From assembly GCF_022780145.1 (NCBI RefSeq), contig NZ_JALEXO010000131.1, positions 1-24,324 of the forward strand: a stretch of 24,324 nucleotides of DNA, read 5' to 3'. This document shows positions 7,610-15,438 of this stretch, piece after piece. Numbering within the stretch: position 1 is the stretch's first letter; each line of letters opens with the position of its first letter. The notes beneath the pieces were generated by a model. That model was not told the origin of the DNA. It did not search any database and was given only the letters and a program-made list of their open reading frames with translations. Made by a program: the position numbers and the translations under genes. Source of the stretch: Intestinibacter sp. (lineage in GTDB: Bacteria; Bacillota; Clostridia; Peptostreptococcales; Peptostreptococcaceae).

Positions 7610-8428
7610 ATGAAAGATAAAATAAAAATAGTTTTAGCTGATGATAATAAAGATTTTTGCCAAGTACTAAAGGAATACTTATCTAATGAAGAGGATATAG
7701 AAATACTAGGTATTGCTAAAGATGGAGTCGAAGCATTACAGCTAGTACAAGAAAAACAACCAGATTTATTAGTTCTAGATGTAATAATGCCACATCTAGA
7801 TGGTTTAGGAGTTATAGAAAAATTAAATGCTATGAATTTAGAGAAGATGCCAAAGATAATAGTGTTATCAGCTGTTGGACAAGATAAAATAACACAAACA
7901 GCTATAAATTTAGGAGCAGACTATTATATTGTAAAACCTTTTGATTTTGTGATATTTATAAATAGAATCAGAGAGTTAGTTTTAAACAAACCTGTATCTC
8001 CTCAAGTAAAAACAAAACCAGTTGCTGAATTGCAAATGATGAGAACAAATGAAGCTCCAAAAGCAGCTACTGGCAACATAGAAACAGAAATAACTAATAT
8101 TATACATGAGATAGGAGTTCCAGCTCATATAAAAGGATATTTATATTTAAGAGAAGCAATAAAAATGGTAATAGATAACGTAGAATTATTAGGAGCTGTT
8201 ACGAAGGAATTATATCCAAGTATAGCTAAGAAATTCAATACTACTCCAAGTAGAGTAGAGAGAGCTATAAGACATGCCATAGAAGTAGCATGGAGCAGAG
8301 GTAAAGTCGATACTATAAATAAATTATTTGGATATACAGTACATACTACTAAAGGAAAACCTACAAATTCAGAATTTATAGCTATGATAGCTGATAAATT
8401 AAGATTAGAACACAGCATAGTTAAGTAA
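7610..8428 (+). CDS. spo0A: Stage 0 sporulation response regulator Spo0A
   Basis: This is the master transcription factor for sporulation entry. The receiver domain (about 4-123) has the acidic pair D11-D12, phosphoacceptor D57 in LLVLDVIMP, S87 and K109 in IVKPFD. The C-terminal DNA-binding domain includes the near-invariant GVPAHIKGYLYLREAI, the recognition helix region TTPSRVERAIRHAIEVAW and a terminal FIAMIADKLRLEH. I start at ATG 7610, which has a GGGGGG ribosome site nearby, not at the in-frame ATG at 7565; the result is 272 residues. It is probably monocistronic, flanked by its own sigma-H promoter and a terminator. Order spoIVB-spo0A is conserved in spore formers. Confidence 0.99.
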   Translation: MKDKIKIVLADDNKDFCQVLKEYLSNEEDIEILGIAKDGVEALQLVQEKQPDLLVLDVIMPHLDGLGVIEKLNAMNLEKMPKIIVLSAVGQDKITQTAINLGADYYIVKPFDFVIFINRIRELVLNKPVSPQVKTKPVAELQMMRTNEAPKAATGNIETEITNIIHEIGVPAHIKGYLYLREAIKMVIDNVELLGAVTKELYPSIAKKFNTTPSRVERAIRHAIEVAWSRGKVDTINKLFGYTVHTTKGKPTNSEFIAMIADKLRLEHSIVK

Positions 8429-8433
8429 TTACT

Positions 8434-8468
8434 AAAAAGCCTTCTAGATAATAGGAGGCTTTTTTTTA
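8434..8468 (+). terminator. Terminator after spo0A
   Basis: AAAAAGCCTTCTA (8434-8446) pairs with TAGGAGGCTTTTT (8452-8464) around a five-base loop, with one G-U pair, and ends in a run of T. Confidence 0.9.
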
Positions 8469-8559
8469 TTTACATAAAAAACTTAAATATTCTTAAAATA
8501 ATATATAAAAATATTTTAAAGTCTATTTATATGTTAAAATCTATATTAGAATAGAAGAA

Positions 8560-8593
8560 TTGGTAAAATAGTGCAAAATAGCTATTTTGCCAA
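8560..8593 (+). repeat. Overlapping inverted repeats upstream of the steA-like gene (operator-like)
   Basis: TTGGTAAAATAG (8560-8571) and CTATTTTGCCAA (8582-8593) form an inverted repeat with 11 of 12 positions matching. Nested in it is a perfect 18-base palindrome GCAAAATAGCTATTTTGC (8573-8590). The half-site GCAAAATAG or a near copy therefore occurs three times. The cluster ends five bases before the weak -35 of the promoter at 8598-8626, a usual place for a regulator site. Confidence 0.6.
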
Positions 8594-8597
8594 AATA

Positions 8598-8626
8598 TTT
8601 ATTTTATTTGAAAATAGTGTTATAAT
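8598..8626 (+). promoter_or_regulatory. Extended -10 promoter for the steA-like operon
   Basis: TATAAT at 8621-8626 is preceded by TGT, giving an extended -10. The -35 position with 17-base spacing holds TTTATT (8598-8603), a weak match. The adjacent palindromes suggest regulation. The predicted start lies about 28 bases before the ATG. Confidence 0.55.
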
Positions 8627-8661
8627 GTTTTAAGATTTAAAAAATTACGGAGGTCAATAAA

Positions 8662-9783
8662 ATGAGAGTCGAAGCCCCAATTAAGGTAGACAGAAAAACA
8701 AAAAAGCTTGCTAAAAGACTTTCTGCTGGAGATATAGCTGTTATAAACCATACTGATATAGATGAAGTAGCGGCCAACTCTTTAGTTGAATGTAAAATAA
8801 AACTTGTTATAAATGCAGCTCCTTCAATAAGTGGTAGATACCCTAACAAGGGACCAAAAATACTTACAGAAAATAATATTCTAATTATAGATAATGTAGG
8901 AGAAGATGTATTTGAAGAATTAAAGGAAGGACAAGTTATTGAAGTAAACAATGGACAAATCTATAGAGATGGAAAATTAATAGGAGAAGGCGAAGTTATG
9001 GATGGGTCTATTGTCAAAGCAAAAACTAAGCTTGCATATGAAAATATGTCTGTAGAGTTAGATAGATTTATAGATAATACTATCGAATACGCTAAAAGAG
9101 AAAAGGGATTTATACTAGGTGAGACAGAAATCCCTAAAATGGCTACAGATTACAAAAATAGACATGTACTAGTTGTAGTAAGAGGACAAGATTATAAAGA
9201 GGATTTGGCTACAATCACATCTTATATAGAAGAAATGAAACCTATACTTGTAGGTGTAGACGGTGGAGCAGATGCACTTATAGAATGTGGATATACTCCA
9301 GATGTAATAGTCGGAGATATGGATAGTGTTACAGACGATGCACTTAAAAAAGCTAAAGAAATAGTTGTACATGCGTATGTAGATGGTAGAGCTCCAGGAC
9401 TAAAAAGAGTACAGGATTTAGGATTAGATGCAGTAGTATTTCCTGCTCCTGGTACTAGTGAGGATATAGCGATGCTTACTGCATATGAATATGGTGCAGA
9501 GCTAATAGTAGCTCTAGGATCACATTCTAATATGATAGATTTCTTAGAAAAAGGAAGAAAAGGAATGGCTTCTACATTCTTAGTTAGACTAAAAATAGGA
9601 GCTAAGCTTATAGATGCAAAAGGAGTAAACTTACTTTATAAAAGTAAGCTAAAAATGAAGTATATATGGGCGTTAATAGTTACAGCGTTATTCCCTGTTT
9701 TAATAATTGCTTATTTATCTCCAACAGTACAACAGCTTATAAAAATACTACAAATAAAAATGAAATTTTTATTAAACATGTAA
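8662..9783 (+). CDS. steA: SteA-like (putative cytokinetic ring) membrane protein with TPK-like domain
   Basis: The 373-residue protein has an N-terminal conserved region (AKRLSAGDIAVINHTDID), then a domain resembling thiamine pyrophosphokinase with DGGADALIECGYTPDVIVGDMDS (about 200-222) and TSEDIAMLTAYEYGA. One membrane segment follows near the C-terminus (about 334-352), leaving a short tail. This is the layout of SteA, a corynebacterial protein linked with SteB to septal cell-wall work and division. The TPK-like fold does not imply thiamine metabolism. The ATG has CGGAGG upstream. It starts a six-gene run and directly precedes the SteB/MctB-like gene, as in Actinobacteria. Role is inferred from the homologs. 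Confidence 0.8.
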   Translation: MRVEAPIKVDRKTKKLAKRLSAGDIAVINHTDIDEVAANSLVECKIKLVINAAPSISGRYPNKGPKILTENNILIIDNVGEDVFEELKEGQVIEVNNGQIYRDGKLIGEGEVMDGSIVKAKTKLAYENMSVELDRFIDNTIEYAKREKGFILGETEIPKMATDYKNRHVLVVVRGQDYKEDLATITSYIEEMKPILVGVDGGADALIECGYTPDVIVGDMDSVTDDALKKAKEIVVHAYVDGRAPGLKRVQDLGLDAVVFPAPGTSEDIAMLTAYEYGAELIVALGSHSNMIDFLEKGRKGMASTFLVRLKIGAKLIDAKGVNLLYKSKLKMKYIWALIVTALFPVLIIAYLSPTVQQLIKILQIKMKFLLNM

Positions 9784-9800
9784 ATTAGGAGGCAAAAGTT

Positions 9801-10676
9801 ATGAATATAAATATGAAGTATTATATTGTTACTATAGGTGCTATATTTTTAGCTTTAGGTATAGGTATTATAGTAGGATTTAATTTAAACAACGATCAAG
9901 AGTTGACTAAGCAACAAAGTGAGGTTTTAGGAGAATTTGAAACTAGATTTGATTCTTTAAATAAAGAAAAAGAAGAATTGCAAAATCAAATAGATTCATT
10001 GAATGAAGATTATAATGAATTAAAGTCTTATGTATCAAAAAATTATAGTATTTTGGTAAGTGATGAATTAAGCGATAAAAATACTGGAATAATACTTACT
10101 AATGAAAAAAATGATTATAGTGAAGATTTAGAACAAATAATAAAGGATGCAGATGGAGAATTAGCTTTTAATATAGTTGTAAATGATGCTATTGACGATG
10201 AAAACAAATTAAAAGAGTTATCAGATAAACTAGATACAGAAATAAAAACATCTCAAGATTGTATAAATTATATAGTAGATGCTTTAAATGGCGATTCTAC
10301 TAAAGAAGACTTACAAAAATTACAAGATTTAGGACTTATAAAAATAAAATCTTTAAGCGATGATTACGCTTCATATGACTCTGTAGTTTTAGTAGGAGAA
10401 AATGAAGACGAAAATATAAAATCATCATTTGAAGTAAAAGACAAAAACATTATATCTAAATTAAAATCAGAAAAGAAATATTTAGTAGCAGTACAAAGAG
10501 AAGATAGCAAGTCAGAATTTATAAAATTATGTTCAGATTCAAAAATATCAACAATCAACAATATAGATGAAGCAGTAGGAAAAATATCTTTAACTATGCT
10601 TATAAAAGATGAAAGTAAAGTAGGCAATTTTGGAATAGGTGAAGATACTCAAGATTTAATGCCATTTTCAAAATAA
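9801..10676 (+). CDS. SteB/MctB-family membrane-anchored protein
   Basis: A single N-terminal membrane helix (about 8-26, YYIVTIGAIFLALGIGIIVGF) is followed by a coiled coil (about 35-80) and a globular outer domain. The FLALGIGIIVGF motif, coiled coil and position after steA mark the MctB/SteB family. MctB is often annotated copper transporter, but one membrane helix and no metal-binding motif argue against transport here. In Corynebacterium SteB works with SteA at the septum, so an envelope or division role is more likely. TAGGAGG lies ahead of the ATG, 17 bases after steA. Confidence 0.75.
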   Translation: MNINMKYYIVTIGAIFLALGIGIIVGFNLNNDQELTKQQSEVLGEFETRFDSLNKEKEELQNQIDSLNEDYNELKSYVSKNYSILVSDELSDKNTGIILTNEKNDYSEDLEQIIKDADGELAFNIVVNDAIDDENKLKELSDKLDTEIKTSQDCINYIVDALNGDSTKEDLQKLQDLGLIKIKSLSDDYASYDSVVLVGENEDENIKSSFEVKDKNIISKLKSEKKYLVAVQREDSKSEFIKLCSDSKISTINNIDEAVGKISLTMLIKDESKVGNFGIGEDTQDLMPFSK

Positions 10677-10713
10677 GATAAATTAACAATAATTTTGATT
10701 AAGGAGATGTAAG

Positions 10714-11403
10714 ATGAGTTATATAAGTATAATAATACCAGCGTATAACGAAGAATTAAAAATAAAAGATACTTTAGAGAGCATTAAAAATATAAAAGAA
10801 ATAGATGAAATTATAGTAGTAGATGATGGTTCTAGTGATAAGACATCAGAAGTTGCTAAAAGTGTACAAAGCGATAAAATAAACGTAATAACACAAAGTC
10901 AAAATAGAGGTAAGGGATACGCTTTAAATAACGGTTTAAAGGAAGCTATGAAAAAAGCTGATATAATAGGTTTTTTAGATGGAGACCTTGGAAGCTCAGC
11001 AGGTGAAGTAGAAAAATTAATAATACCTATATTAAATGATGAGTGTGATGTTACAATTGCAAAATTCCCTCCAGCTAAGAAAAAGGGAGGACTTGGATTT
11101 GTAAAAAATCTAGCTAAAAATTCTGTATACGAAATGACAGGAGTAGAGCTTACTTCAACTCTATCAGGTCAAAGAATTTTCAAAAAGGAAGTTCTTGAGA
11201 TATTCGATGAAATACCATTTGGATACGGTGTAGAGGTTGGAATGACTATAGATATATTAAAAAACAATTTCAGAATAAAAGAAGTTTTAGTAAATATGAC
11301 TCATTCAGAAACAGGAAGAGATCTAAAAGGATTTATTCATAGAGGTAAACAATTCTATCACATCAAAAAAGTAGTAAGACAAAAGAAAAAAGAATGGAGG
11401 TAG
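10714..11403 (+). CDS. Family 2 glycosyltransferase (DPM/GtrB-like)
   Basis: A GT-A fold glycosyltransferase with PAYNEE (9-14), the nucleotide-binding VVDDGSSDKT (35-44), the metal-binding DxD as FLDGDLG (87-93) and TLSGQRIF, similar to polyprenyl-phosphate sugar transferases. There is no C-terminal membrane segment; the 229-residue protein ends in a basic tail (KKVVRQKKKEWR) that could touch the membrane. The next gene encodes a polyprenyl-phosphate sugar-phosphate transferase and starts four bases after this stop, so the pair may act on the same lipid-linked glycan. Substrate is unknown. Confidence 0.85.
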   Translation: MSYISIIIPAYNEELKIKDTLESIKNIKEIDEIIVVDDGSSDKTSEVAKSVQSDKINVITQSQNRGKGYALNNGLKEAMKKADIIGFLDGDLGSSAGEVEKLIIPILNDECDVTIAKFPPAKKKGGLGFVKNLAKNSVYEMTGVELTSTLSGQRIFKKEVLEIFDEIPFGYGVEVGMTIDILKNNFRIKEVLVNMTHSETGRDLKGFIHRGKQFYHIKKVVRQKKKEWR

Positions 11404-11407
11404 TTTT

Positions 11408-12250
11408 ATGACACATTATATTTTCGAAGGGATAATATTTGTGTTGGGATTTTTGGGGACATATTTCATGATACCTTTATTCAAAAACATGCTAATAAAT
11501 GGAAATATTATCAGACCTAACTACAAAAAAGAAATGATACCAGTAGGAATGGGAATAGTATTTTTACCGATGTTAATAATCAACAGTATAATAGTAATAT
11601 ACTTTCTTTGGGGTATTATGGGAGCTATAGATACTGTAGGACTTATATGTCTTTTATTATTTGTATTTTCTATAATGTGTATGTTTTTTGCAGGTGCACT
11701 TGATGACTTAATAGGAAATAGAGATGTAAGTGGACTTAAGGGTCACTTCAAGAGTTTATTTAAAGGAGAGCTTACGACAGGAGGCTTTAAGGCTTTATTT
11801 GGAGGCTTTGTAGGGTTAGTTGTATCAGTATGTCTTTCAAGTAGCATAGTTGAGATAATAGTAAATACACTTGTTATAGCGCTTTCTACAAACTTAATGA
11901 ATTTATTTGATTTAAGACCGGGAAGAGCTATTAAGGCGTATTTAGTTATAATAATACCAATATTTTTTACTTTGACAGGTTATATACAAATTTTACCTTT
12001 ACTTATACTTCCTAACGTGTTAGCTTACTTTAATACAGATTTAAAGGCTAGAGCGATGATGGGAGATACAGGTTCAAATGTCTTGGGTATATCAATAGGT
12101 GTACTTATGGCGCTTGGTTACGATATAAAGGTCAGAGTTTGTTGGTTAGTATTTTTAGTATTGATGCATTTAATTACTGAAAAATTTTCACTTACAAAAA
12201 TTATAGAAAAAAACAGAGTATTAAAATTTATAGATAATTTGGGAAGGTAG
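11408..12250 (+). CDS. MraY/WecA-family polyprenyl-phosphate sugar-1-phosphate transferase
   Basis: This polytopic membrane protein of 280 residues has roughly nine or ten hydrophobic segments. Family motifs are GALDDLIGNRD (96-106, the paired Asp), NLMNLFDLRPGRAIK (162-176, replacing the usual NxxNxxDGxxG) and MMGDTGSN (217-224). The C-terminal HHH-type motif of MraY is absent. Enzymes of this family transfer a sugar phosphate from a UDP-sugar to undecaprenyl phosphate. The DLRPGR variant suggests a branch distinct from MraY, WecA and TagO. The start has GGAGGT upstream, overlapping the end of the GT2 gene. Substrate and glycan are unknown. Confidence 0.85.
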   Translation: MTHYIFEGIIFVLGFLGTYFMIPLFKNMLINGNIIRPNYKKEMIPVGMGIVFLPMLIINSIIVIYFLWGIMGAIDTVGLICLLLFVFSIMCMFFAGALDDLIGNRDVSGLKGHFKSLFKGELTTGGFKALFGGFVGLVVSVCLSSSIVEIIVNTLVIALSTNLMNLFDLRPGRAIKAYLVIIIPIFFTLTGYIQILPLLILPNVLAYFNTDLKARAMMGDTGSNVLGISIGVLMALGYDIKVRVCWLVFLVLMHLITEKFSLTKIIEKNRVLKFIDNLGR

Positions 12251-12254
12251 CAAT

Positions 12255-13331
12255 ATGATTAGTAAAAAGGTAGGTATAGTCGAATCTATAAAAAGTACAG
12301 ATGATAATTTAGAGGATATAAGAGTAAATGTAAATGGACAAATTCAAAGAGCGTACAATTATCCTAAGATGACTGGTAAGGTAAATGTAGGAGATGAAGT
12401 TGTATTAAATACTACTGCTGTTGAACTGAGTTTAGGAACAGGTGGATATCATTTTGTCATAAGTAATTTAAATAATAAAGAGTCAGACTTAGATGCTGAT
12501 GGTCATATTATGAAGCTTAGATATACACCATATCAATTAGTTGTGGATAGCGTAGAGGATCATGAGAGTAAGTACCACGATGTAATAAACTCGTTTGAAA
12601 GCTTAGAAGGACTACCTGTAGTAGTAGGAACTCTACATAGTATGTTGACACCTTTTGTAGCATCTTATAAAAGAAATAATCCCGACAAAAAAATAGCTTA
12701 TATAATGACTGATGGAGCAGCGCTTCCACTTTACTTTAGCTTAAATGTCAAAAATTTAAAATCAAAGGGATTAATCGACTCTACTATTACAATCGGAAAT
12801 GCATTTGGCGGAGATTACGAATGTATAAATATATATACAGGGCTTATAACTGCAAAAGAAATAGCAAAGGCAGATGTCGTATTTGTGAGTATGGGACCTG
12901 GAATTGCAGGTACAGGTACTAAATACGGATTTACAGGTATAGAACAAGGTCCTATATTAGATGCTGTTAAAAAACTAGGTGGTATGCCTATAGCTATTCC
13001 TAGAATCAGCTTTGCAGATAAAAGAGAGAGACACCAAGGTATTTCTCATCACAGCATAACCATACTAGATAAAATAGTAAATGTAGGTGTAAATGTACCG
13101 ATAACAATTTATGAAGAAGAAAAGTTAAATAAAATAAAAGCACAAATAAAAGAAAATAAATTAGACGAAAAACACAATATAGTTTTTGTTAAAAATAATA
13201 AATGCAAAGAGGATATAGAGTATTTTGGTCTAAAAGTTAAAAGTATGGGAAGAAATTACGATGAAGATAGTGAGTTCTTTGACTCTGCAAGTAGTGCTGC
13301 ATATTATTTAATGGAGGTTTGCCATGATTGA
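12255..13331 (+). CDS. DUF3866 family protein
   Basis: A soluble protein of 358 residues with no signal peptide or membrane segment. An N-terminal beta-rich part (about 1-72) contains NYPKMTGKVNVGDEVVLNTTAVELSLGTGG in pieces typical of DUF3866. The larger C-terminal domain alternates hydrophobic strands with glycine loops (PVVVGTLHSM, GNAFGGDYEC, VSMGPGIAGTG) and a conserved polar motif, R250 to H266, with R250, K256, R257, R259, H260, H265 and H266 as possible ligands or catalytic residues. No function is known to me. It lies four bases after the phosphotransferase gene and overlaps the Nudix gene by eight bases, so it is part of the envelope-type operon. Confidence 0.85.
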   Translation: MISKKVGIVESIKSTDDNLEDIRVNVNGQIQRAYNYPKMTGKVNVGDEVVLNTTAVELSLGTGGYHFVISNLNNKESDLDADGHIMKLRYTPYQLVVDSVEDHESKYHDVINSFESLEGLPVVVGTLHSMLTPFVASYKRNNPDKKIAYIMTDGAALPLYFSLNVKNLKSKGLIDSTITIGNAFGGDYECINIYTGLITAKEIAKADVVFVSMGPGIAGTGTKYGFTGIEQGPILDAVKKLGGMPIAIPRISFADKRERHQGISHHSITILDKIVNVGVNVPITIYEEEKLNKIKAQIKENKLDEKHNIVFVKNNKCKEDIEYFGLKVKSMGRNYDEDSEFFDSASSAAYYLMEVCHD

Positions 13332-13854
13332 TAAGGAAAATACTGTAAGTAGCGATTTGATATATACAGGTAAAACTGTCAGCCTGAGAGTTGATACTGT
13401 AGAAGTTCCAAATAAAGGATATCAAAAGAGAGAAATAGTTGAACACAATGGTGTTGTGGCTATAATAGCTATAACAGAAGATAATAAAATTATTTTAGTC
13501 AGACAGTATAGAAAATCAATTGAAGATGTAGTTTTGGAAATTCCAGCAGGAAAATTAGAATTAAATGAAAATCCAAGAGAATGTGCTATGAGAGAATTTA
13601 GACAAAAAACTGGATATAGTGCAGAAAACTTCAAATTAATACATAAATTTTATCCTTCAGTAGGATTTTCGAATCAAATGATGTTTATATATCTTGCGAG
13701 TAAGATTCAAAAATGCGAGGATAAAAGCGAAGATCAACAGCTAGCAGTAGAAGAGCTAGATTTTGATGAAGTATATAAAATGGTTTTAAACAATGAAATA
13801 TTAGATGGTAAGACATCTATCGGTGTATTGCTTTCAAAAGATATGCTAAATTAA
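13324..13854 (+). CDS. Nudix-fold protein, ADP-ribose pyrophosphatase-like, with altered Nudix box
   Basis: The 176-residue protein matches the NudF/ADP-ribose pyrophosphatase layout: an N-terminal strand region (SLRVDTVEVPNKG), VAIIAITEDNKIILVRQYR and EIPAGKLE. The Nudix box should read GX5EX7REUXEEXGU. Here G76, E82, R90, E91, F92, G97 and Y98 fit, but the essential Glu pair is Q94-K95 (REFRQKTGY). These residues normally bind the catalytic metals, so pyrophosphatase activity is doubtful. The start ATG has GGAGG upstream and overlaps the end of the DUF3866 gene. A Nudix gene close to xerD also occurs in Actinobacteria. I saw no frameshift or early stop; it may be a binding protein. Confidence 0.85.
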   Translation: MIDKENTVSSDLIYTGKTVSLRVDTVEVPNKGYQKREIVEHNGVVAIIAITEDNKIILVRQYRKSIEDVVLEIPAGKLELNENPRECAMREFRQKTGYSAENFKLIHKFYPSVGFSNQMMFIYLASKIQKCEDKSEDQQLAVEELDFDEVYKMVLNNEILDGKTSIGVLLSKDMLN

Positions 13855-13868
13855 ATATAAAAATGCAT

Positions 13869-13920
13869 AACCTCCTCTGGGTTAACATAATAATTATATG
13901 TAAAGATAGAGGAGGTTTTT
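13869..13920 (+). promoter_or_regulatory. Hairpin that sequesters the spoIIM ribosome site and resembles a terminator
   Basis: AACCTCCTCT (13869-13878) is perfectly complementary to AGAGGAGGTT (13908-13917), with a 29-base loop and a T run. The 3' arm is the Shine-Dalgarno of spoIIM, eight bases before its TTG. Read-through from the Nudix gene would be terminated or untranslated. Confidence 0.65.
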
Positions 13921-13923
13921 AAA

Positions 13924-14508
13924 TTGCGAAAAAAAGATATGAATACAAGTTTAATAATTGTCAGTTTAATTTTTATGTTGTTTGTCATAGTAGGAGCATG
14001 TCTAAATAAATTTGAAGGATTTAATATTGAAAATGTATCTATTCAAATTGACGAGCTTAGAAATTATTATAGAAGTGATATAGATATAAAAAGTTTTGCT
14101 TTTATGAATATAAAGGAGTACATAAGGTATTTAGGGTCTATAGGAATTTTAAGCTTACTTTTTTTTACATTTCCATTGGCAGCTGTCGTCTTTGTATTAA
14201 AGGCTATATCTATAGGATATACTGTAAATACATGCATTTTAAGGCTGGGATTTAACAGCATTAAAATGTGTACGATAATTTTTTTGAAAAATATTATTAT
14301 TATTCCTATATCAATAATTTTAGTAATATTATCAATAGAATATGTAAAAAATATTTTTAAACAGTTGAAAAAGAAAAGACAAGATAGTATATTATCTTTA
14401 GGAAAGACGTTTTTGTTTAATTTAATAATTATTATGTTTATTTCTATTATATTGCAATCATTATTAAATATAATAGGTATCGGTATAATACAATTCCTAG
14501 CAAGATAA
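13924..14508 (+). CDS. spoIIM: Stage II sporulation protein M
   Basis: This integral membrane protein of 194 residues has hydrophobic segments at about 8-26, 70-96, 115-138 and 160-190, plus the SpoIIM-type region LLFFTFPLAAVVFVLKAISIGYTV. In B. subtilis SpoIIM joins SpoIID and SpoIIP in the peptidoglycan-degrading engulfment complex of the mother cell. The start is TTG, chosen because AGAGGAGG sits eight bases ahead; the first internal ATG, five codons on, has no such site. It is slightly shorter than the usual 210 or so residues. It lies just upstream of xerD, as in other clostridia and bacilli. Confidence 0.9.
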   Translation: MRKKDMNTSLIIVSLIFMLFVIVGACLNKFEGFNIENVSIQIDELRNYYRSDIDIKSFAFMNIKEYIRYLGSIGILSLLFFTFPLAAVVFVLKAISIGYTVNTCILRLGFNSIKMCTIIFLKNIIIIPISIILVILSIEYVKNIFKQLKKKRQDSILSLGKTFLFNLIIIMFISIILQSLLNIIGIGIIQFLAR

Positions 14509-14519
14509 AGGAGTTAAAA

Positions 14520-15407
14520 ATGAAGGTTTTAAGAGAGTATTTAGATTATATAGAAAAAAGTAAAAAACTATCAAAAAATACAGTGGCATCTTATAATAGA
14601 GATCTAAAAAAATACTTAGATTATTTAAATTCTAATAATATAGATATTTCAGATGTTGTTGAAAATGATATTATAAGTTATTTGATTGAGCTTGAAAAAG
14701 ACGAGGTTTCAGTATCATCGATTTCGAGAATGATATCTTCTATTAAATCTTACCATGATTATTTGTTTTTCAATAAGCTTACTGATACAGATCCATCAAA
14801 AAATATAAAAAAGCCCAAGGTAAAAAGAGACCAAGTTGAAATTTTAACTGAAGAAGAGGTAGACAAACTATTGAAGTTTGAAGATTTATCTACTCCTAAA
14901 AAAATAAGAGATAAGGCGATATTCGAGGTTTTGTATGGTACAGGTATTAAGGTTTCGGAACTTATACAGATGAATTTAGAAGATGTGGATTTAGATATTG
15001 ATTACATATACTGTGGTAGTGGCAAAAATCAAAGAGTTATACCTCTTTGTGAAACTACAAAGTTATATCTATCAAAATATATAAGTGATTCTAGAGAGTC
15101 ATTTGCATCTGAAGATGAAAAAGCTTTATTTGTAAACACGCAAGGTCAAAGATTTACGAGACAGGGTCTTTGGAAGGTAATAAAAAAATACGCCCAAAAG
15201 GCAGATATAAGAAAAAATATAAATCCCACAACACTTAGACATTCATTTGCGATACACCTTTTAAATGGAGGTGCAAATGTAGCTGTTGTCAGTAAAATTT
15301 TGGGAAATTCTAATTTGTCTAGCTTGCAATTATATTTAAAATATATAGACAAAAATTTAAGAAAAGAAATAAAGGAAAAACATCCTAGAAGGGATGAGAT
15401 AAAATAA
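14520..15407 (+). CDS. xerD: XerD-like tyrosine recombinase with substituted catalytic residues
   Basis: The protein has the Xer two-domain form: an N-terminal SAM-like core-binding domain (1-100, YLDYIEKSKKLSKNTVASY) and a C-terminal catalytic domain, 295 residues in all. Aligned by eye to E. coli XerD (R148, K172, H244, R247, H270, Y279), the residues are K144, S167, T237, R240, N263 and Y272, so four of six are changed. K169 or K144 might partly compensate. The fold, length and terminal HPRRDEIK are well kept. Locus position matches xerD in Firmicutes and Actinobacteria. AAGGAG precedes the ATG, 11 bases after spoIIM. Strand exchange at dif by this protein is doubtful. Confidence 0.88.
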   Translation: MKVLREYLDYIEKSKKLSKNTVASYNRDLKKYLDYLNSNNIDISDVVENDIISYLIELEKDEVSVSSISRMISSIKSYHDYLFFNKLTDTDPSKNIKKPKVKRDQVEILTEEEVDKLLKFEDLSTPKKIRDKAIFEVLYGTGIKVSELIQMNLEDVDLDIDYIYCGSGKNQRVIPLCETTKLYLSKYISDSRESFASEDEKALFVNTQGQRFTRQGLWKVIKKYAQKADIRKNINPTTLRHSFAIHLLNGGANVAVVSKILGNSNLSSLQLYLKYIDKNLRKEIKEKHPRRDEIK

Positions 15408-15408
15408 G

Positions 15409-15438
15409 AAGTCTTCATAAAAAATGAAGGCTTTTTTT
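15409..15438 (+). terminator. Terminator after xerD
   Basis: AAGTCTTCAT (15409-15418) pairs with ATGAAGGCTT (15424-15433), with one G-U pair and a five-base loop, followed by seven T. Confidence 0.9.

Noticed and set aside
9801..10676. Annotation as a copper transporter
   Set aside because: There is one N-terminal membrane helix, a coiled coil and no Cys/Met/His-rich metal site; the neighbour and layout fit SteB.
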